This document shows positions 40,001-52,000 of a stretch of DNA of 64,000 nucleotides, one piece after another. Origin of the DNA: Siphonodentalium dalli (taxonomy: Eukaryota; Mollusca; Scaphopoda; Gadilida; Siphonodentaliidae); assembly GCA_032622095.1 (NCBI GenBank), contig CP136061.1, positions 558,001 through 622,000 on the forward strand. The letters are read 5' to 3'. Under the pieces are notes generated by a model. The model had not been told where the DNA came from and searched no databases. It saw only the letters and a program-made list of their open reading frames with translations. The stretch's first letter is position 1. Every line of letters starts with the position of its first letter. Made by a program: the position numbers and the translations under genes.

Positions 40001-43000
40001 CCAGGCTCAGAGTCTGTTGGTGGTCATGCCTCCTCTAATTGTAGTCGCGGCTTCACCAACCTTCGCAGAGACAGGCAACAATGGATTTTGCTCTGCCACC
40101 TCGGTACAGTCTGTGCTGCAGGCTCAGAGTCTGTTGGTGGTCATGCCTCCTCTATTTGTAGTCGCGGCTTCCACAACCTTCGCAGAGACGAGCAGCAATG
40201 GATGTTCTGCAGCAGCTACCACTGGTCCTGCCTCAGTCCATCTAGGTTCATGCTGTCACGGCACATACCAGTTTTTCAGAACCCTTTCTTGCCTTGGTTT
40301 CCTCATTGTTCCTTGTCGCCGACAAGTGGCAATCATTCGACTGAGTGTTCTGTACAATATTACCTCCGTTCTTTGTACTTTGAGGTTTCCTCTGTCAGTC
40401 TGTTTGTCGGCCATATCCCATTGCTCTGGCCATGTGCCATAATCTGGAACTGCTCCTGAATAAGTTTATTTCGCCTCCATTCTCACCTCCCTTCTTATCC
40501 CGTCGGGGTATTCCAGGTGTTGTTGAGACCAGTCTTTATAGTTTCGGGCCTTCAAATCTGTTCGATTTTTATTCAACGATTAGGCCGCTTTTATGAGACA
40601 AACCTAGACATATTATGGACTTGATCGTGTGTGTGAACCTGATAAGTTAGTATGCGGGTGCTATATCTCACAGGGGACTTTAGCGTTCTACTCACTTAGC
40701 CGAACATATCATGAATATCGACCGTTCTGCTCCATAGACACTATCATCTGAACTACGCTCATTTTCAATTTTTACTTCTAGATTCGGGACGCATCTTTCA
40801 GTGACCACCTAACACAATAGGATTTCATCATAAAGCGTCTCTGCATTTCGTTGGTGGCTATGCGTCCTGTATGTAGTCCATTTTGTTATAGTATTTGTCA
40901 CAGTACCGACTTTGATCACGATTATTTTCCAATTCTATGTTATCACTCTGATCGAGTGTTTCACATCACTTGACAGGCGTGATTCTAATTTGATTTAGCG
41001 ATCACCGATTCTCACTTTATTTGCGACATTTAACAATTATTGCTGCATGCCCATCGGTGCTTGATAATACCAGTTGTCGTGTTATCACAGTTTGTGTAAC
41101 TTTTCTGCTAACCTACGGTATGGGTTCCCTATACACCCACCTGAAGAACAATAACTAAGTTCCACATCATTTTGAAACCATGCAGGCCTGTTCATTGCAT
41201 CACAGATTGGCCGTATGATCAGACAGTGTTCCATTAGCTGTATCAGTTCCTCTCCTTGGTTGACCGTACACTTCAATTTCCAGTTACTTGGCTTTGTGTA
41301 CCGGAGGCAGGCACTCTTTCAGTCTTGGTCCTATTCCGTCTGTATGCTTTTTCTTTCCATGGACATTATTCCCAGTGCTCTGGCCATAATTAGCTCAACT
41401 CCATGAACAAATGAGTTATCTCCCTTACCGATGACCAATATTTATCCTGGACACCTTCACCCTGTGATCATTAGGGCACATGAAGTACGTGTTGTTTCCT
41501 TTTAGGAGGCTTAGTTGTTTTTGGGTTTATCTGAGCTACTGCATATGGGACACAATGATCTATTTTTTGGCACATGTCTACCAAGAAATCTTTTTGGTAC
41601 AGGATGCAGGTCTTTTCTGCTTCAGCAGGTGGGTTTCATGGACATAGTCGGATTATCTGCCTCGTGGCCTCCTCTTCAAGAATTTTAATTATAACCATTA
41701 GTTCATTCAGTGTCCAAGATATATTTGACGGAGATATAATATTTTTTTACCCAAAATATGTAACAGTCAATTTCGCTTTATTGCATAGCGTCGGTGCATG
41801 GCTTTTGTTATGCAGTTAACCGAATATGCATAAAGCCGAAATCACGATAAAAAGAAGCATAAGCCGTTTTTCTATCACCAGCATCAGTCTAGAAATACAG
41901 TGAATTGTTTATGTTTCGTTCATTCAATTTCATCATCAATTTAGTTTAATTTTATGTTATTCCATATTATATTATCATCTATGATTGTAAAATGTTCAAG
42001 AATAAAACGATGTTCTTGTCAGGAACGGCAACCCCCATTGATAATAAACTCACTATATACATGTTTATATTTAGAATATATCCAATCAATCAGTTAGAAA
42101 TGCATTACACACATGTAATATTAAACAAATAATCATTAACTACCCACCAAATATCAGTTAATAGCCACCAAGAACTGGTAAGAAAAACGCCAACGTTTCC
42201 CGATAAAATTATAAAAATACTATTTTTGTTTGTTTCACGTTATGAGAAGGGGGATAAAATTCTATGTACGGTAGTTGCCGTTTATTTTCGGTAATTTTGT
42301 TTGTTTCAAAATAAATAGGTATATGAAGAACCATCTATCCATGTAGCCAACTGGAAAAACTAACAAAAATCAAATTGATTTCCCAATATATCATGCATAT
42401 TTGTGAGCGCAATTTACGAAACTATATTGAACTATGGGAAGAGGCATAACTCTATTCATTAAATGAAACATTAATTTTTGGGAAACAAAGTGTCTTCAAA
42501 AATTAAATAAAATCTGATCTGATAATTAATCAGTGCACATCACACCAAAACAATTGAGTAGCCACTGTCAAACGTAAATGTTTGCTGAATTGAGCCCCAA
42601 TATAGTTTTAATTAAACACTGAAGCCCAACAGTGTATGACACCTTCTTTAATTGGTACGCTCACAAATGACTCCAAGCAACATGACAGTTCAACAAAGGT
42701 TATTGTTTTGATAGCACGTGCTCCTAGCATTTCTTTAGTGACCTCATTGACATTGCTATGATTTCATTTTGTGCTGCGGCTGCAGTTAATGGAATTAGGT
42801 CAAATTCACACCTCAATGCATGCATATTTGCAGCGACTTGATTAATCTTTTGTTATTGCCACAGAAGCTGTTTTGTTTCCCAGAAGCCGGCGATTTCTAA
42901 GAAGTTGGAGCATGAATAAATATTGAAGACCTGTTAAATACAGGTTATTTAAATTTGTGTTGCGAAGACAATAATTTGATGATTTATTTCTGAACTATTT

Positions 43001-46000
43001 TCCGTAACATCGCGTAATTAGAGCTACCCATGTCATTCGCGGAAAATCTTAGTTTCACTTTCGGTTTCAACACAAACTGACCGGGAAACTGGAATAATTG
43101 CGCAGGTGTTTACAAACTTGCATTTTCTGAAGCTGACACAATTCAACAGATTCTGTTAATCTGATAGAATTCCAGTGAGAATTCCTGGAAATATTATTTG
43201 ATCTTTCAATAGGATTATCTGAATCTGACATAAATTCCAGGAATCAATTGCGCCGGTGATAACAAATGCCATGTGTTTAGTCGGCGTCTTGATACTTCAT
43301 TGATGGAATTCCCGGAAACTTCCTTCCTTTCACTTATCGGCATTGCAACTGGAACTGCATGTGTTTACATACGTTTTTTAAAGGAAATAAGGAAGCATAC
43401 AGGAAATGTTTGTGAACAGAAGCATGTTAGAAGAAATAGAAAGCACTTTCGGTTTAGTTGGCTTCCTTGTTGGGGAATTCCCGGAAATCTTCCTTTCACA
43501 TTGAATTCTCAGAATTGCAACTGGAACTTCAGGTGTTTACAAACGTTTACAAACTCAACAAACAACCAAATAAATATACAAATTTTAATAAATCATGCAA
43601 TTCACAAATAAATATGGAAACATACAGGAAATGTGTGTCAACAGAAGCATGTTACTGAGAAGAGATAGAAAACCACGTGTGTTATGAAATTGAAAATTGC
43701 CATCTTCGCTCTCGCGATGGTCATCTTCAACAACTTTGTATTAAGTTTTCCCATAAAATACGTTTTTCAAGGTAAATATTTTTACAAATTGCTATAATTT
43801 CGACATCATGAGGTGACTTTTTACCCCTTCTCATCAACATTTTTGGCGATTTTCGTATGCATAAAAACGGAATAGAGTCCGACCCTTATGCAAATAAACG
43901 ATTAGAAAATAGTCTTTTTATGAGAAAATGGTTTGGTGCATGCATATTTTATGCAAATGACCGAAATATGCATTTAAACGATATGCAATTAACTGAAATT
44001 GACTGTATCTCCTATAATAAATATCTTGGACACTGAACACAGTAAGGGCCCTCCCAGTTGGGATCAACATTCCCGCCCCGTGCACTCGGTCAAACGCATC
44101 AAACACACAGGAGGAAGAAATTAAAAGGATCGTAAACTTACATCAGTGTCCAAGATATTTATTATAGGAGATACATATTTTGGGTAAAAAAATATTATTT
44201 TTCAGAATATAGCATCTCCAAAGCATCCTTTACAACTTACTCTGGCAATACATGTAATTCACTGCGTGATGACATTTCGCTACGTGATTAGTGGCCTATC
44301 AAAGTGCTCTAGTGATCTATTCAATATCCTGGTCATCAGGATTCATGCTGATCGGAAAATGTTTTGACCGTTATTTTAACATTTCTGAAATTTTTTATGG
44401 CTAATTTTCAGAAACCTTTGGCCAAATTGAAAAACAAAATATTGGATCATCATGAAAACCGAAACTAAAACAAAAATAAAAAGAGACCCGCATAACCGAT
44501 AATTTTATAAAAAGTGATAATGGATATGTGATAGCCGCAAAAAATGAAATAGGTCAAGCCGGCAACGTATATCTAAATAAACGAGCACTGATATGCCTTG
44601 CTGGCAAAGTATATAAACATAAATGAGCACCGATTCGCCTGAAATTGTTTTAGTTCCTGACATGCCACCATAATTATTCTATTACACATCCAAGCCTACA
44701 GAATGCCCTTAATCAAGTTTAATAGTGAAAATGACTCTTGCTTCCACATTTTACAGTACAAACCTTTGGTGAGATTTGTTACAAAACCCCAGATGAATCG
44801 TGTGGCATTGACTTGACCTGTACAACTCTCTCTGGAGGTGGAGGAGATAAATGTAGATGCACAGACAGCAATAAATACTGGAATTCAGGCAGCGGTTCCT
44901 GTGTTAACCGTAAGTAAACCGTACAGACACCAATAAATACTGGAATTCAGGCAGCGGTTCCTGTGTTAACTGTAAGTAAATCGTACATACACCAATAAAT
45001 ACTGGAATTGAGGCAGCGGTTCCTGTGTTAACCGTAAGTAAACCGTACAAATGATTTAAACTAGTTATTTAAATCTCCATTCTAATTGATTCCATTAACT
45101 AATAGCAGATAGATGTGTCGGTAGATATACATAGAGGATCTCAAACGAGTTACTATTTTATACAGAATTTATCAACCGAGTTCACTAAATTCAAATAGAA
45201 TTTAGTGGACAAGGTTGATAAATTACGTATAAAATAGAACGAGTTTGAGATACTTTTTATCACATTATCATATAATCGCTAAATTTTTATCGAAAATAAC
45301 AATAATTAACTGCAGCCATCGAACTGCAAACTTTGGCCCAAAGGGCAGCGTGACGTCATTGCACGCAACGATATTACACATGTCTATTACGCTCGAATAT
45401 TACATAGGAAAATAGTGCTAATCATGTGATAAAAATATTTATGCCATTAATTGACTAGAATTGTAACTAGAGATTTAACGTTCCAAATGTAGAACTTAGA
45501 TACATTCATGGGACTCAAGTAATAATCATTGTTTTATAGGTAACCAATAAGTGGTAAGACAGTAAAAAATCATAATCATTATGAAATGCTGGCTAACGAC
45601 TCAAAAGCTTTTTGATATATTCTTGAGGAAATTATCATAATTTGATAATGTTGTTCTAAATTATAACCTATAATGAAGGCTGCACGTCTCTTTAATCAAT
45701 TTCAATAGTGAAAATGACTCTTGCTTCCACATTTTTCAGTACAAACCTTTGGTGAGACTTGTTACAAAACCCCAGATGAATCATGTGGCATTGACTTGAC
45801 CTGCACAACTCTCTCTGGAGGTGGAGGAGATAAATGTAGATGCTCAGACAGCAATACATACTGGAATTCAGGCAGCGGTTCCTGTGTTAATTGTAAGTAA
45901 ACCGTACAAATGATTTAAACTAGTTATTTAAATCTACATTCTAATTGATTCCATTAACTAATAGCAGATAGATGTGTCGGTAGATATACAAATATTTTCA

Positions 46001-49000
46001 TCATTGGGGTGGCCCCTAGTTGGGCAAGAATCATTTTGTGGTAATTCAGCCAAAAAAAACATGGCCGCTGGTGGCCATCTTGGATTTCAAATTTGAATCT
46101 ATTGCCGCAGGCTACAGGCCATACTGTTTGTCTGATCATCATAAAATTTCTCAAGAATGTTGACATTTACATGTAGATGGGAAACCAGTCATTTTAGGAT
46201 TAATCGGCCAAAAAACATGGCCGTTGGCGGCCAACTTCAAATTTTACTCTTTGCATCACTAAATCCTTTGACACAGACCACATCCCTGATCAGATCATCA
46301 CCAAACTTCATATGGATCATCGGGGTGGCCTCTTGATGGGTATGAGTCATTTTGGGGTCATTCAGCAAAAATATATGGCCACCAATGGCCATTTGGGATT
46401 TTACTCTTTGTATGACTGAATTTTTCTACAAATTCCATTAGCATGGGTTATAGACTGATCTGTTTGTTTGATCTTCATGAAATTTGTCACGGATGTTGAC
46501 ATTGACATGTAGATGTAGTCATTTTGGGGTCATTCGACAAAAAAACATGGCTGCCGGTGGCCATTTTAAAATGTATTATTTGCATCACTAAATCTTTTGG
46601 CACCCCCTACAGACCACATCCCTGATCCGATTATTATGAAACTTGTCAACCATTAAATTATTCCCCACCTAAGTTGAGCTACAGTGTCATTGACACTTTC
46701 ATTTTGTGATATATACAGGTACAATGTGCAAGTATCAGTGTATCGCACGGAGCGGTCGTGTGGTTGTGTTTCCCAATGTATGGAGTAAAACACTATGCAT
46801 GAATATATTGCCATATTAAATGTCCTCTACAGAACCGTTGGAGAGTGAATATATGTACATGTCATTGCAAACGGAACGAAGAATACATCTAATAGGCTTA
46901 GTGGCAGTAAATAAGCCACAACTAACTAACTTTCTGGTTTCGTAGTTGACAAAACCAGAATAACTTTGTCAACTATAATAGATTTAAAATGCGCAGTATA
47001 AGCATGATGTCTGTCGTTTCTCTGCATCAGTATGTCAGTCTCCATTCAGGATGTGAATCTGACCAATTAGATCAATTTTTAAATATGGCCGGAGTTACAA
47101 AATAATTATCTGGTGGTGGTGTGTGTTTTTTTAGTGGGACATTGAATAATCGTATTTATTTTGTCGGGCATCGGCGTTTGAAATCAAATGGGTACGCCAT
47201 TATGTGTAGACTTGTGTTTGATTTGAATTGTTGCTATTTTACAATGTACTTGTCAGCAGAAATGATAATGAATTTCTGAGAATATTGTAAATGTGCGAAA
47301 GGTATAATACACAGGGGTCTGGGAACTTTTTATTTTATTATATTATTTTTTAAATTAATATCATAAAATGATTTTAAAAAATGTTCCCGGACCCCTGTGT
47401 AAAAGATATCATTGCATGTTTATCTTGATGTGGTTATTATGCACAACGTGTGACGTTTAATTCCTACTGTAACTATCATACCATAAACTAAAGGTTTCTA
47501 TAATTGACATATATGAGGTTTTGATGACCAGATATCGGCTTTCAAGAGAATATGTTTAACTCATTGGTTGTCAGTCTTGCAAAAATTCCAATTATCGCAT
47601 CTAATAAAGAGCGTCCATACTTCCACCGAAACGTGGTAGGTAATAAAGAGCGTTTTAATTATGATAGATTGTACTCGTTTTCAATGTAAAACCATCAACG
47701 TATGTAAATATAAATCGATGGTAAAACGGGTGGAAACTTTTCTGTGTTTACGTGATGTCTGTGACATAATAATTGATGGTGACTATTTAACGTTTATTTT
47801 TAACCACGGAATGCTAGAAAAATACAATTTTGTCTAATTTAGTATCGACTTTATGTACCGCGCTTGGATCTTCAAATTTATGTTTTGTTTTTAAATTTGA
47901 TGAGGACAAATAAATAATTGATTTGCAGTGATTTAATTATGGTAAGAAAATCAGAAGTTAACTGAATTATTAAACTTATATATACTACGGTAAAAAGTAT
48001 GTTAATATTTATCATATGCTTGTCTATACAATAGCGGACAATAACTGAAACGTATCTCTTCAAAGACACGTTGAGTAAGATTATTTCATCATCATGAAAG
48101 TAACACAACCTCATTGAGTGAACATTGCGGTGCACGCTGTCCACTATCCAATCAAAAATGACGAAGTTATGACGCACATGTTCAATCGAGAATTCTGTGT
48201 TTGAATCACAGCGTATCAATTTCAACTTTGGGCTCAGGTTAATTCTTTTTTTGTAAATACTGACACGTGGATTCTTTTATTAAGTAGAATAAACATTTAT
48301 TTAATTAAGAGTTAACTTGATAACTTTGAGTATAAATAAGGCACATATGATAACAAAGATTTATTGCAACAAACATATTAGCATCACCGCCCTATTAATT
48401 AAATATCTGGCCACTATCAAAGGAAGACACACCCATGCAATGTTTGGAAAAAAATTCGGAATGTCAATCTACTTGAGAAACGCCCACGTGTGACAATAAA
48501 CTTATATTCTTGTGCGGTTACGTACATTTATGTGTTTCATATGGCGAAAACACTAATCTGAGACACCTGCAGCTCTGTTAATCGATTTGTGTATTCTACC
48601 CCCATCGCCCCCAGAATGTTAGTTATATACATGAAGACGAAGGTAGCTTGATGTGCACTATTTTAATTGACGTGTATTTTTGCGTGGGTGAAAACTATTG
48701 ACAATTTTCGATTTCTACAAGAATATTTCCTTTCTGAATATTTCATGCAGCCTTTGACTCCGTGATAATGATCTCATGCTTGTCGCTTGATCATATACAA
48801 GTGCCGGGGGCTCTCGATGGGATGTTTCTTGAAACACGTACAATACAGAAGAACAACGTTGTCAGGATATAAGTAGGGAACATTATGTTTTTTATGTTAC
48901 ATATACATGCACTAGTTTAATCACAGATAATATAACATAAGATAAGGCAAATTAAATAACATGTGTTTCCGATTTGTTGACCTAAAAACTCCAGGTAGAT

Positions 49001-52000
49001 AAGTACATGTACACATATTCGGCTACATGCCATCATCTCAGCCTTTCCATCATTGTTGAGTTAATTCTTTCATGATAAACATTCATTGCATTTTGGAAGC
49101 TTCAATATTCACCGATAACATGCCCCATATTGTTTTTGAGTTCATTGGCACCACTGTCAATCATTCGCAGCAGGCTTTTGATCTGCAGTCTGTCAGTAAA
49201 TGTGACGAATCATTGGATACCACGTCGATTACACATGTACATGTATGTGTTATCATATCTTCATGAAGATTTCAAATGACAGCGGACCATTTGGCGTACA
49301 GGGGGATACAGGTAATCAACCTTTAATCAGATATGATGCTGAATATTTAATATTAAATATTCAAAGAACCCATGTACATTGCGATGTGACCTCAAAGTTT
49401 TTTGTCTCAATTAATTACATCTCCATTAATTTGTGCAGTGCGATCAACGTGATCTACATTTATTTATTAGTTTTTTTTCCGGAACCAATCATGCATTACT
49501 GTGCCTCCCACATTGCATTATGTTGGCAACGTTCCATTTTGTTGACTGTTATCTCGACTGCGTTTGTTGTGTTGACAGTTACCTCGACCCCGTTATTCCG
49601 ACCGCGTTATTTTGCATTGATGGTTACATCGATTGCATCGGAGTAACGTTACAACCGCGTTGGAGTAACGTTATGACCACGTTGCATTAACGTGAGAACT
49701 GTGTTGATGGTAAATTCTCAATGCAGTCTCAACTAAGTTCAAACACGGTCAAGAGGGACATTAATTTTGAGAGGATCTGTAAGTGGTAAGACAGTAAAAA
49801 GTCATAATCACAATGAAATGCTGGCTAACGACTCAAAAGCTTTTTGATATATTCTTGATGAAATTATCATAATTTGATAATGTTATTTCTGAATTATAAC
49901 CTACAATGAAGGTCTGTCCCTTTAATCAATTTCAATAATGAAAATGACTGTTGCTTACACATCAATAAATACTGGAATTCAGGCAGCGGTTCCTGTGTTA
50001 ATCGTAAGTAAACCATACAAATGATTTGAAGTAGTTATTTAAATCTCCATTCTAATTTGTTCCATTAACTAATTGCAGATAGATATGGTGGTAGATATAC
50101 AAATATTTATGCCATTAATTGACTGCTATTGTAATTAGAGATTTAAAGTTCCAAGTGTTGAACTTAGATACATTCATGGGACTCAAATAAAAATCATTGT
50201 TTTATAGGTAACCAATAAGGGGTAAGACAGTAAAAAGTCATAATCACAATAAAATGCTGGCTAACGACTGAAAAGCTTTTTGATATATTCTTGATGAAAT
50301 TATCATAATCTGATAATGTTATTTCTAAATTATAACCTACAATGAAGGTCCGTTCCTTTAATCAATTTCAATAGTGAAAATGACTCTTGCTTCCACATTT
50401 TTCAGTACAAACCTTTGGTGAGACTTGTTACAAAACCCCAGATGAATCGTGTGGCATTGACTTGACCTGTACAACTCTCTCTGGAGGTGGAGGAGATAAA
50501 TGTAGATGCACAGACAGCAATAAATACTGGAATTCAGGCAGCGGCTCCTGTGTTAACCGTAAGTAAACCGTACAGACACCAATAAATACTGGAATTCAGG
50601 CAGCGGTTCCTGTGTTAATTGTAAGTAAACCGTACAAATGATTTGAACTAGTTATTTAAATCTCCATTCTAATTGATTCCATTAACTAATTAATAAATAG
50701 AGCATGGCTTGGAGTGAAATACGCCGATATAGTGCATAGTGAGGTTGTGTAGTTCACGACGCGAAGCGGAGTGAACTACACAACCGCACTATGCACTATA
50801 TCGGCGTATTTCACGACAAGTCATGCTCTAATTATTATATTGTATCGAACAAATGCAGAAACTAGAATGCACTCAGAGAGATGCCAACGTGCGCAAAAAT
50901 GTAATAAACAATAATTTAAAAAATAATTTCACTGTATTTTACTTAATTTATTTAATTTAATTTAATGTTAGCAAAAAAAGACAATTACCATTTCTCATTT
51001 CATCACAGATAAAAGGCAAATTACTATATTAATCATTTAAGTAATTAAAACCAATTCCATGTTGCCGAAAAGATGAGACTTTAATATCGATTACATTTTT
51101 TTCAGCGGCATATTTTCATTTTCATTTTCCGATAGTCAAAGTTGACCAAAGGAGCAATTATAAGAAATAATTAGTACTATTTTTGTAAATATTGATAGCA
51201 GTCAATATGCAACAATACATATCAATAATTAATCAATAACGATCATTGTATGTAATAATAAACTCTTAAAACGGTGTTTGTGTTAACAAATGAGTTTTGT
51301 TTTGTGTTACGTCATTCGTCGTATTTGACCCGGAACTCTGCTGAAGGTTAGGCTATTCAGCATATTGCGTCGAATTACAAAATCGCGTTTTGAATGTCTC
51401 TCTTTTCCCGCACGATAAAAAGAGGTCTTCGCACGAACCAAAAATGATAAAACTTCCCAATTATAAGTGAAAATACCCAAATGAAGGAGTCTATGTAGGT
51501 CCCGAAGGAGTCTATAGACTCTTTGATGTATATTTCTGATGGAGAAAATGTAGGTCGATCTATTTTTGTCATAACTCTGACGAATTTTGACCTGGGAGAA
51601 AAAATCGAAATCGAGGCCAACTACGAGCATGCCAGTTTTAAATATAGAAACAGGGAATCCTGACAAATGGCGATATCGGAGACAAACAAATAAACGAAAA
51701 CAACACATAAAATAAACATAGCAAAAACGCGGCACAGTAAAAATGTCAGAACGCCACGAGGTTTTACGTCGTTTTTGGTGACGTCATGGAGTGTGACACC
51801 AAGCTACCAAGCTACCAAGCTACGAATCTGTCTGATCGCCATACTGTTGCGCGAGCGCACGTAATTAAAGGCAAACCAGTGGGCAAACACCATTTTTTTT
51901 AAAAGAAAAAAAAATAATATGTAAAAAAAAAAAAAAAAATTAAAAATTTCTCTTTGTTCAGGTTTGTTTGTTTGTTTTTGTTTAATTAATTCTTTGTAAT

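Larger units (their letters stand above)
37563..41738. mobile_element. 4.18-kb TIR element E1, decayed interior
   Basis: 48-bp inverted termini at 37563-37610 and 41691-41738 match at 47 of 48 bases (key motifs CTCCGTCAAATATATC and TTGGACACTGAAT). The interior is more GC-rich than its surroundings and holds degenerate, possibly once-coding repeats (39024-40460) reading LLDMPPP, PPEP and LVVMPP-type segments in changing frames. No transposase motif recognised. Superfamily unknown. It lies where other units have the sequence GTGTATATG|TTTTCAG uninterrupted. Confidence 0.75.

Noticed and set aside
47878-48225. 115-codon minus-strand ORF
   Set aside because: Isolated, AT-rich, no motif or supporting context.
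51307-51735. 142-codon minus-strand ORF in the 2.67-kb insertion
   Set aside because: No recognisable domain and overlapping alternative frames; kept only as part of the insertion description.
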